A stretch of 64,000 bases of DNA from contig NZ_CP030055.1 of assembly GCF_015291645.1 (NCBI RefSeq), positions 1,364,001 through 1,428,000 of the forward strand, read 5' to 3'. The notes under the pieces are model-generated. The model searched no databases and was not told the origin of the DNA. It saw only the letters and a list, made by a program, of their open reading frames with translations. Source of the DNA: Bradyrhizobium sp. CCBAU 53340. Its GTDB lineage: Bacteria; Pseudomonadota; Alphaproteobacteria; Rhizobiales; Xanthobacteraceae. The translations under genes were made by a program, and so were the position numbers. Below, one piece after another: positions 9,312 through 16,412 of the stretch; the stretch's first letter is position 1, and each line of letters opens with the position of its first letter.

Positions 9312-10174
9312 GACTTCACCGCACCTGCCGTCAGCCCGCCCACCATGTAGCGGCGGAAGGCGTAATAGACTGCGGCCGGCGGCAGCGCATAGATGAAGCC
9401 CGTGGTCATAAGCAGCTCCCACGGCGAATCGTCCGCGGAGAGGAAGTTGCCGAGCGCTACGGGCAGCGTGATGTCCTGATCGTTCGAAAGCAGCAGGAAC
9501 GCGTAAAGATATTCGTTCCAGGCGAGCAGCACCGCGTAAGTGCCGATCGCGACCAGCGACGGCATCATCAACGGCAGATAGACCAACCGGAAGATCTGCA
9601 ACGTGGTGGCGCCGTCCATCACGGCGGCCTCATCCAGCTCGACCGGCAGCTTGTCGGAGGCCTGCTTCAGCACCCAGATCGCGTAAGGCGAGGCAATCGT
9701 CACCATGGCGAGGATCAGCGACCAATGATTGTTGAGCAGACCGTAATTGCCCATGGTGCGGTACATCGGCACGGCAAGGAATGCCGCGGGGATGAAATAG
9801 GTGAACAGCGCGAGATTCAACACTACGCGTCCGCCCGGCACCTTCAGCCGCGAGATCGAGAACGCCGCGGCCGTGGCGACGACCAGTGTCAGCGCGCCAA
9901 CGGCGGCCGCAATCACCACCGAATTCCAGAACTGCACATAGAAGTCACGCAGGAAATAGTGCTGCTGTTTGAACACGATTTCGAAGTTGTGCAGCGTCGG
10001 ATGGTCCGGCCACAGCTTGCCCGAGAACGCGTCTTCCTTCGGCGAGATCGCGAACAGGAACATGTGATAGATCGGAATCATCGTCCACAGGAAGACGGGA
10101 ATGCCGATCAGCAGCAGCCGCGCTTCGGTCGCGACGTCGCGCCAGGAAAATTCACTTACGCCGGGAAGCTTCAT
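9308..10174 (-). CDS. CUT1-type sugar ABC permease, MalG/UgpE class
   Basis: A 288-residue inner-membrane permease with six predicted helices and the coupling loop ELDEAAVMDGATTLQIFRLV. The reading frame stays open far upstream, but the real start is the ATG at 10174 (MKLPGVSEFSW), which overlaps the previous permease stop as ATGA. It is the last gene of a three-gene importer operon with the binding protein at 11140-12525. No ATPase gene belongs to this operon. Confidence 0.87.
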   Translation of the reverse strand: MKLPGVSEFSWRDVATEARLLLIGIPVFLWTMIPIYHMFLFAISPKEDAFSGKLWPDHPTLHNFEIVFKQQHYFLRDFYVQFWNSVVIAAAVGALTLVVATAAAFSISRLKVPGGRVVLNLALFTYFIPAAFLAVPMYRTMGNYGLLNNHWSLILAMVTIASPYAIWVLKQASDKLPVELDEAAVMDGATTLQIFRLVYLPLMMPSLVAIGTYAVLLAWNEYLYAFLLLSNDQDITLPVALGNFLSADDSPWELLMTTGFIYALPPAAVYYAFRRYMVGGLTAGAVKS

Positions 10175-11043
10175 CGCGACAACCGTTTCATCATGAAGTA
10201 CACGAGCGGCAGGACGAACGGCATCGCGCAGACGATGGAGGCCATCGCGAGCGAGAGCTGGTCGAGCCGCAAATAGCGGATGCCGAGTGTCGACAGCACA
10301 TGTGTGAGGTCGGCCGGGCCACCGCCGGTGAGCAGATAGACGCTGTTGAAGTCGCCGAGCGTCCAGATCATCGAGAGCAGCGTGCAGGTCACGTAGAGTG
10401 TCTGCATCGACGGCCAGGTGATGAAGCGGAATTTCTGCCACCAGCTGGCGCCGTCGACCTCGGCGGCCTCGAACAGATCATGCGGGATCGCAAGGCGGCC
10501 GGTGATCAGGATCAGCGTCCAGAACGGCAGCGACTTCCAGATGTGCACGGCGATCGCCATGGTCAGCGCGATGGTCGGGTCGTTCAGCCAGTTCGGGCCG
10601 TCGTCACCGGTGAAAGTGAAGATGAAATGGTTCACCATGCCCCATTCGGGGTTGAGCATGAACCGCACCGACAGGATGGTCGGAATCGACGGCACCGCCC
10701 AGGGCAGGATGAAGATCACCGACAACCATTTGATCCAGGTGCGCTGCTGGGCGAAGAAGCCGGACAGGACCAGCGCGATCAACATCTTGATGTTGATGCC
10801 GATGACCAGGAAGATCAGCGTGTTGATTGCGGCACGCGCGAACACGGGGTCGTTGTAAAGCTCGACATAGCTCGCCGGATGGCGCGCCAGCCACAGGCCG
10901 TAGCTGACGGGATAGACGACGAAAGCGAGGAACACGAGCAAGTAGGGCGCGAGCAGCACGATGCCCCAGACCTGCGCCGGGGTCAGCCGCGACGACAAGG
11001 GTGGCGCGGGGACTGCTTGATCACCAGAGAGCGTAATCGCCAT
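10171..11043 (-). CDS. CUT1-type sugar ABC permease, MalF/UgpA class
   Basis: A permease of about 290 residues with six helices and the coupling motif LFEAAEVDGASWWQKFRFI. The first helix (GIVLLAPYLLVFLAFVVYPV) is typical of the MalF-like half of family-1 sugar importers. The ATG at 11043 is preferred over a TTG six codons upstream because GAAGAG lies a workable distance in front of it. It lies downstream of the binding-protein gene, separated by two hairpins that may lower its expression relative to the binding protein. Confidence 0.85.
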   Translation of the reverse strand: MAITLSGDQAVPAPPLSSRLTPAQVWGIVLLAPYLLVFLAFVVYPVSYGLWLARHPASYVELYNDPVFARAAINTLIFLVIGINIKMLIALVLSGFFAQQRTWIKWLSVIFILPWAVPSIPTILSVRFMLNPEWGMVNHFIFTFTGDDGPNWLNDPTIALTMAIAVHIWKSLPFWTLILITGRLAIPHDLFEAAEVDGASWWQKFRFITWPSMQTLYVTCTLLSMIWTLGDFNSVYLLTGGGPADLTHVLSTLGIRYLRLDQLSLAMASIVCAMPFVLPLVYFMMKRLSR

Positions 11044-11068
11044 TCTTTTCGGACTCTTCAAAGAGAAG

Positions 11069-11089
11069 CCGGCCGCAAAGCGCGGCCGG
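11069..11089 (-). terminator. hairpin between binding protein and permease genes
   Basis: A perfect 8-bp stem (CCGGCCGC / GCGGCCGG) with a 5-base loop, in the gap between the binding-protein stop and the first permease. There is no U-tract. It more likely stabilises the upstream mRNA or attenuates transcription than terminates it fully. Confidence 0.45.
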
Positions 11090-11102
11090 TGTTGTTCTTA
11101 TA

Positions 11103-11127
11103 CCTCTCCCCGCCGAGCGGGGAGAGG
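11103..11127. repeat. CTCTCCCC palindromic intergenic repeat, copy 1
   Basis: A perfect 10-bp inverted repeat (CCTCTCCCCG / CGGGGAGAGG) around a 5-base loop. The same arms occur at 24558-24583, and related ones at 30825-30930. This is a dispersed palindromic element typical of Bradyrhizobium-like intergenic regions. Confidence 0.7.
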
Positions 11128-11139
11128 GAGGGATAGAAC

Positions 11140-12525
11140 TTAGCCTGCGACTTGCTTGATGCGGGCGATCATCTCGTCGACGGCCTTGTCGACCGGGATC
11201 TTCTCGCTGACCACCCGGTTCATCGCCTTGGCAAACACGTTCTCGTTGTTCAGGATCGTGAACTTGTAGTTCTTGGTGAAGTCGAACGGAATCGTGCCAC
11301 CGGTGAACTGCGTGTAGGCTGCCTTGCGGTGCTTGTCGGCCTGCCAGAACGGGCTTTGCTGACTCGCCTTCGTGACCGGGAACCAGCGTCCGAGTCCTCC
11401 TTCGACATAGGGCTTCAGGTTCTCTTCCTGCATCAGGAACTTGATGAACTCCTTGCCTTCCGCCTTGTTCTTGGAGGCCGAGAAGATCACACCCGTCTTG
11501 ACGTCGGAGCGGTACTTCATCGGCGTGCCGTCCGGCTTGTTGGGGAATCCGGTGGTGATGATGTCCTGCTCATAGGCCTTCTTGCCCGCGTCGCGCTGCT
11601 CTTGCGTGAGTGCCGGATTGATCGAGTCCTCATACCATTTCGCCGGAATCGAGATCGTAAAGTTGTGAGTCATCACGATCGTCTTGTTATGGAAGGCGAC
11701 GTTGTTGTCGGGGTCCTTCCAGGTGGTCGAAGAGGGCGGCGTACAGCCCCTGGTGTAGATGTCCGTGTAATCCTTGAGCGCATGGATCAGGCCGTCGCGG
11801 ACCTTGGGATCGTCGACCGTGATCTTGCCGTCGTCGTCGACCAACTTGACGTTATAGGCGTCCATGAAAGTGTAGAACGACTGGAATGCGTCGGTGGACT
11901 CCACACCCATCGGCTGTCCGATCGCGTAGAGGCGCTGGCCAGTCGCCTTGCGGATGCCCGGCTGGACCTTGTCGCACCAGAACGACCAGTAGTCATTCCA
12001 TTTGGTCGGGATGTCGCTCTGCTTGAAGCCGGCCTTCTCCAGCATGTCGTTCCAGATGTTGACATGCATGGTCTGCTGCTTGAGCGGGAAGCCGTAATAG
12101 CCCTTCTTCTTGGTTTGGTCGTTGTAGAGGAGGGCCGTCTCCAACGTGTTCGGTGCAAACGCGTCCTTCATGGGCAGCAGAATGTCGGAGAGGTCTTCGA
12201 GCTTGCCTTCGAACGCCCACTTGCCGGCCGCTTGCACGTCATATGTGTCGGAGTAGGCGACGTCAGGCACCGTGCCTGAATCCAGTGCTGCGACGGTCTT
12301 CGGAATCATGTCCTGAACCGCATATTGCGACAGTTCGACCTTGATGCCACTCTTGTCTTCGAACTTCTTGATCGCTGCGAGCAGCGCGTCATCCTCGGAT
12401 TTGTAAAAACCCTTCACCCACCAGACCGTGATCGTCTTCTGCTGCGCAAAAGCGGGTGCGGCGGCTGCAAACAGTCCGACCGCAGCGACCGCCAATGAAA
12501 CTGCGCCAATAACCTTGGATCTCAC
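11140..12525 (-). CDS. extracellular solute-binding protein, family 1 (sugar/polyol)
   Basis: A periplasmic receptor of 461 residues with a cleavable signal peptide (VIGAVSLAVAAVGLFAAAAPAFA-Q, the longest hydrophobic stretch). The mature protein begins with the strand typical of family-1 receptors (KTITVWWVKGF, then AIKKFEDKSGIKVEL). The GTG at 12525 is chosen as start because GGGAG lies 5-6 bases upstream; a TTG at 12540 would place the start before that site. It is the first gene of the importer operon. The substrate cannot be read from sequence; a sugar, polyol or sugar phosphate is expected for this family. Confidence 0.87.
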   Translation of the reverse strand: MRSKVIGAVSLAVAAVGLFAAAAPAFAQQKTITVWWVKGFYKSEDDALLAAIKKFEDKSGIKVELSQYAVQDMIPKTVAALDSGTVPDVAYSDTYDVQAAGKWAFEGKLEDLSDILLPMKDAFAPNTLETALLYNDQTKKKGYYGFPLKQQTMHVNIWNDMLEKAGFKQSDIPTKWNDYWSFWCDKVQPGIRKATGQRLYAIGQPMGVESTDAFQSFYTFMDAYNVKLVDDDGKITVDDPKVRDGLIHALKDYTDIYTRGCTPPSSTTWKDPDNNVAFHNKTIVMTHNFTISIPAKWYEDSINPALTQEQRDAGKKAYEQDIITTGFPNKPDGTPMKYRSDVKTGVIFSASKNKAEGKEFIKFLMQEENLKPYVEGGLGRWFPVTKASQQSPFWQADKHRKAAYTQFTGGTIPFDFTKNYKFTILNNENVFAKAMNRVVSEKIPVDKAVDEMIARIKQVAG

Positions 12526-12798
12526 GTTTTTCTCCCTCAAACGGCCGGTGTTTTTAACCGGTCGTATAAAACACTAGCGCATGGCGGAAGTCCGATCTAG
12601 CGCCATCTTGTCAGACCAATGTCGTGGGGACAGGGCTCGCACAAATGCTTAACGCGCGCATCGATCCAATCGCCGCATCAATTCGCGGCAATCAATTCGC
12701 CCCGTGAGGTGCGGCTTCGGCCTGACGCACCTGGACGGATTGATCCGAGGAACTCCGCTTCGAGCGGGAATTGCCTGCCCGGCACTCTGCCGCGGCTG

Positions 12799-13779
12799 TC
12801 AGCGTTTCCGCCTCACGCCCGCCGAAGCTGTGTTCGAACTTGCCTCGGCGGATCGGGAGCGCGGCTTGCCTTGTCCGTTGGTCGGGGAAGGAGAGCGCCA
12901 TGCCTCCAGCAGCATCTTGAGGAATTGGCTGGAATGAGGGGATAGCGTCGCCCCGCGCCTGCGTACGATGCCGATCGTCCGCGACACTTCCGGCTCGGTC
13001 AAGCTGACGGTGTGAATGATCGGATGGCCGGCGGCAGGCGTTGCCAGCCTCGGCAGCACGGCGATGCCGAGGCCCGCTTCGACCAGACCAAGCGAGCCGG
13101 AGAGGTGAGCGACTTCGTAGGACCAGTTCAGCTGCAGGCCGTGTCGCGCCAGCGCATTGTCGATCAACGCGCGATTGCCACTGTTGCGACCGACGGTGAT
13201 GACCCGGTGCGGCGCGATCTCCCGCCAGCTCACCTGTTTGCGGGAAGCCAGCGGATGGTCATGACGGCAAGCCAGCACGAAAGGATCCTCGACCAGTTTC
13301 TCGAATTCGATCTCGGCATGCGAAGCTCCAATGAAATTGATGCCGAAGTCGACTTCTCCGCGCGCAACCGCTTCCAGTCCTTCGTTGGCACCGATGTCCA
13401 GAATCCGGATGCGAATGCGCGGATACGCTTCGGCAAACCGGCCGATCGCACGCGGCAGGAAGTAGAACACCGCGGTCGGGACCGCGGCCACCGAGACCAG
13501 GCCTGAACTTCGCGCGCCGATATCGTGGATGGCCAGCACCGAGGTCTCGAACTCGTCGATGAGGCGCCGCACTTTCGGCAGCAAGTCGCGGCCGGTCATG
13601 GTGAGATTGACGTGGCGTGTCGACCGCTCGAGCAACGGTGCGCCGAGACTTTCCTCCAGCTTCTGAATGCGGCGGCTGAGCGCAGGCTGCGACAGGTTCA
13701 CCGCCTTGGCGGTCCGGACAAAGCTGCCCGTCTCTGCGACGGTGATGAACGCCTTGAGGTCGAGCAGTTCTGCGTTCAT
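12799..13779 (-). CDS. LysR-family transcriptional regulator
   Basis: A 326-residue regulator with an N-terminal winged helix-turn-helix (LKAFITVAETGSFVRTAKAV then LSQPALSRRIQKLEESLG) and a periplasmic-binding-protein-like effector domain from about residue 90. It is divergent from the PrpF-like gene with a 118-bp AT-rich gap, the standard layout for a LysR protein controlling its neighbours. The C-terminus carries an unusual basic, Ser/Arg-rich tail of about 25 residues. The effector is presumably a di- or tricarboxylate connected with the two downstream genes (inference). Confidence 0.88.
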   Translation of the reverse strand: MNAELLDLKAFITVAETGSFVRTAKAVNLSQPALSRRIQKLEESLGAPLLERSTRHVNLTMTGRDLLPKVRRLIDEFETSVLAIHDIGARSSGLVSVAAVPTAVFYFLPRAIGRFAEAYPRIRIRILDIGANEGLEAVARGEVDFGINFIGASHAEIEFEKLVEDPFVLACRHDHPLASRKQVSWREIAPHRVITVGRNSGNRALIDNALARHGLQLNWSYEVAHLSGSLGLVEAGLGIAVLPRLATPAAGHPIIHTVSLTEPEVSRTIGIVRRRGATLSPHSSQFLKMLLEAWRSPSPTNGQGKPRSRSAEASSNTASAGVRRKR

Positions 13780-13790
13780 GGCGGGGCTCC

Positions 13791-13804
13791 ATTATTTCGA
13801 TAAT
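13791..13804. promoter_or_regulatory. candidate LysR operator (ATTAT-N4-ATAAT)
   Basis: A perfect inverted repeat ATTAT TTCG ATAAT lies 12 bp upstream of the regulator's ATG, in a strikingly AT-rich patch (about 13790-13840). LysR operators are AT-rich dyads with a T-N11-A core. The position suits autoregulation and control of the divergent prpF-like gene. Confidence 0.4.
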
Positions 13805-13897
13805 TGAAACATTACATCAGATATTTGCATTTCACAAAAGAGTTGGGAGGGTGGATGTTCCGGTGCGGGCGAAGATGTCGCCGAACGGAACAGCGCC

Positions 13898-14971
13898 ATG
13901 AACGATCAAATTGCCATTCCCTGTGTGGTCATGCGCGGGGGTACCTCGCGTGGGCCGTTTTTCCTGGCCCGCGATCTTCCGGCCGACCCCAGGATGCGCG
14001 ATGAGCTCCTATTGTCGGTGATGGGAGGCGGGCACGATCTTGGAATCGATGGAATCGGTGGCGGCAATGCCGTCATCAACAAGGTCGCGATCGTCGGACC
14101 CGCATCAGTACCGAACGCCGATGTCGACTACCTGTTTGCCCAGGTCCGTGTCCGCGAAGGGATCGTCGACACCTCGCCAAACTGCGGAAACATGCTGGCG
14201 GCCGTGGGACCGTTCGCAATCGAAGCCGGCCTGGTCGCCGCGACCGCCGATCGCACCCATGTGCGCATCCACAATGTCAACACCGGCAAGCTGATTGATG
14301 CCACGGTTGCCACTCCCGGCGGGCGGGTGACTTACGAGGGTGAGGCGCGGATCGACGGCGTGCCGGGAACGGCCGCGCCCATCGAGCTGTCCTTTCCCAA
14401 CGCGGCCGGCGCGCGCACCGGTCGCCTGCTGCCGACGGGACGACCGGTCGACCGTATCGATGGGATCGAGGTGACCTGCATCGACGCGGCGATGCCGGTC
14501 ATGCTGATCCGCGCGGCGGATCTGGGATGGACCGGCCGCGAGGCGCCATCGGATTTCGTCGACAGCGGCTTCCGCGCGCGTCTCGAAAGCCTGCGCGTCG
14601 AGGCCGGACGCCTGATGGGTTTTCCAGATGCCGCGAACATGGTGATCCCGAAGCCGGTTCTGATTGCCTCTGCCGGCGAGGCGACGTTGAACGTCAGATA
14701 CTTCATGCCGCACGAGTGCCACAGCGCGCTGGCGGTGACCGGCGCCGTCGCGATTGCAACCGCGTGCCTCACGCCCGGAACCATCGCCGCAGAGATGGTT
14801 GGACCCCTGGCGCCGCCGGTGCCGATCACGCTCGCCCATCCCTCCGGCCAGCTCGTGGTTCGGCTGGAGCCCGGGCCGGTCGCCCGGGTGCAGCGGACAG
14901 CCCGGCGGATCTTCGAGGGCCAGGTCTTCGCGCGCCGGTCGCACGTGACCCACTCGGTCCTGGCGGCCTGA
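13898..14971 (+). CDS. PrpF-family isomerase (4-oxalomesaconate tautomerase / aconitate isomerase-like)
   Basis: A 357-residue protein of the PrpF family, which has the diaminopimelate-epimerase fold. It shows the family N-terminus (IPCVVMRGGTSRGPFFL), the GIGGGNAVINKVAIVG segment and the catalytic-loop cysteine in SPNCGNML. Members isomerise unsaturated tricarboxylates: 2-methylaconitate/aconitate (PrpF) or 4-oxalomesaconate (GalD/LigU) in gallate and protocatechuate breakdown. No 2-methylcitrate or ring-cleavage gene is nearby. The downstream carboxylate carrier suggests use of an external di- or tricarboxylate. Which substrate is isomerised is unresolved. Confidence 0.8.
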   Translation: MNDQIAIPCVVMRGGTSRGPFFLARDLPADPRMRDELLLSVMGGGHDLGIDGIGGGNAVINKVAIVGPASVPNADVDYLFAQVRVREGIVDTSPNCGNMLAAVGPFAIEAGLVAATADRTHVRIHNVNTGKLIDATVATPGGRVTYEGEARIDGVPGTAAPIELSFPNAAGARTGRLLPTGRPVDRIDGIEVTCIDAAMPVMLIRAADLGWTGREAPSDFVDSGFRARLESLRVEAGRLMGFPDAANMVIPKPVLIASAGEATLNVRYFMPHECHSALAVTGAVAIATACLTPGTIAAEMVGPLAPPVPITLAHPSGQLVVRLEPGPVARVQRTARRIFEGQVFARRSHVTHSVLAA

Positions 14972-14997
14972 CGTCCGCCGCCTCCGCAGCCATCAAG

Positions 14998-15025
14998 AAA
15001 ATCAGAGTCATAAAATCAGAGTCAT
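14998..15025 (+). repeat. 14-bp perfect tandem repeat before dctA
   Basis: AAAATCAGAGTCAT occurs twice head to tail. The second copy ends in AT followed by G, which creates an in-frame ATG at 15024, five codons before the better-supported dctA start at 15039. Confidence 0.75.
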
Positions 15026-15038
15026 GGGAGAAGCGAGA

Positions 15039-16412
15039 ATGCACAGGGAAGCGCGGGTTGGAGACGAGACCGCCCAGGCGCGGAAGCCGTTCTACCGGAT
15101 CCTCTACGTCCAGGTCCTGATCGGCCTCATGCTGGGCGTCGTCACGGGCCATGTCTGGCCCGAATTCGGCGCCGCGCTGAAGCCCTTCGGAGACGGCTTC
15201 GTCAAGCTGGTCAAGATGATGATCGCACCGATCGTGTTCTGCACCATCGTCAGCGGCATCAACAGCATCAGCGATTCCCGCGAGGTCGGTCGCACGCTGG
15301 TGAAATCCATGGCGCTGTTCTATCTGCTGACCGTGCTCGCCCTGCTGGCCGGGCTGATGGCTGTTTCGTTGATCCAGCCGGGCGTAGGCATGCATGTTTC
15401 AGTCAGTACGCTGGATCCGTCGGTGGCTGCGAAGTTCACCAAGCAGGCGGCTGCGACCGGATTTGCGGACTTCATGCTCCACATCATCCCGCATTCGTTT
15501 TTCGGAGCGTTCGCGGACGGCGAAGTGCTGCCGGTCCTGCTGGTCTCCATCCTGATCGCCTTTGGCCTCAGCCGTGCCGGTGACGGCGGCGCCGCGGTGA
15601 CCAAGGCAATCGCCTCGTTCTCGCACGTGCTGTTTGTGTCCTTCGGCTTTGTCATGAAGCTCGCGCCGCTCGGGGCCTTCGGCGCCATGGCGTTCACGGT
15701 GGGACGCTACGGCGTCCGCTCGATTGGCTCGCTCGGACTGCTGATCCTGACCTTCTACGTCGCTTGCTCCGTCTTCGTGGTCGTGGTGCTCGGGACTTTG
15801 GCACGGCTGAACGGCTTCAGCCTGTGGAGGACCATCCGCTACTTCAGGGAAGAATTGCTGATCGTGCTCGGCACGTCCTCGTCGGAGCCGGCGTTGCCCG
15901 GCGCGCTGCGCAAGCTGGAGCAGCTCGGATGCCGGAAAGGCGTGTCGGGACTCGTGCTGCCGATGGGCTACTCGTTCAATCTGGACGGCAGCGCCATCTA
16001 TCTCACCCTGGCTTCCATCTTCATCGCGCAGGCTTGCGACATTCACCTGTCATGGGGGCAGATCGCGGCAATGCTCGGACTGATGCTGCTGACGTCCAAA
16101 GGGGCGGCCGGCGTCACCGGCAGCGGCTTCGTCGCGCTTGTCGCGACCCTGTCCGTCATGCCGGATCTGCCCGTGACCGGCGTGGCGCTGCTGGTCGGCA
16201 TCGACCGCTTCATGTCGGAAGCGCGGGCCCTGACCAGCATGATCAGCAACTGTGTCGCGGCCATAGCCGTTTCGCTGTGGGAGAATGCCTGTGACCGCGA
16301 GGTGTTGGCGCGCGAACTGGGGCAGGGCGAAACCTCGACCGGAACGAAAATCGGCGAGGGGACGGTGCGTGAGGACAAGAGCTGGCTCGCGACCACGCGA
16401 TCGGCAGCTTAG
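15039..16412 (+). CDS. dctA: DctA-type dicarboxylate:cation symporter
   Basis: An inner-membrane carrier of about 457 residues of the DAACS family. Visible family features are the first helices (YRILYVQVLIGLMLGVVTG), PFGDGFVKLVKMMIAPIVF, the serine-rich LIVLGTSSSEPALP, GYSFNLDGSAIY and the C-terminal IDRFMSEARALTSMISN. It probably takes up C4-dicarboxylates or orotate-like compounds with protons or sodium. The ATG at 15039 has GGGAGAAG just upstream and is preferred over the ATG at 15024. The gene follows the prpF-like gene in the same direction with a 67-bp gap. Its TAG overlaps the convergent asmA-like TAA. Confidence 0.87.
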   Translation: MHREARVGDETAQARKPFYRILYVQVLIGLMLGVVTGHVWPEFGAALKPFGDGFVKLVKMMIAPIVFCTIVSGINSISDSREVGRTLVKSMALFYLLTVLALLAGLMAVSLIQPGVGMHVSVSTLDPSVAAKFTKQAAATGFADFMLHIIPHSFFGAFADGEVLPVLLVSILIAFGLSRAGDGGAAVTKAIASFSHVLFVSFGFVMKLAPLGAFGAMAFTVGRYGVRSIGSLGLLILTFYVACSVFVVVVLGTLARLNGFSLWRTIRYFREELLIVLGTSSSEPALPGALRKLEQLGCRKGVSGLVLPMGYSFNLDGSAIYLTLASIFIAQACDIHLSWGQIAAMLGLMLLTSKGAAGVTGSGFVALVATLSVMPDLPVTGVALLVGIDRFMSEARALTSMISNCVAAIAVSLWENACDREVLARELGQGETSTGTKIGEGTVREDKSWLATTRSAA

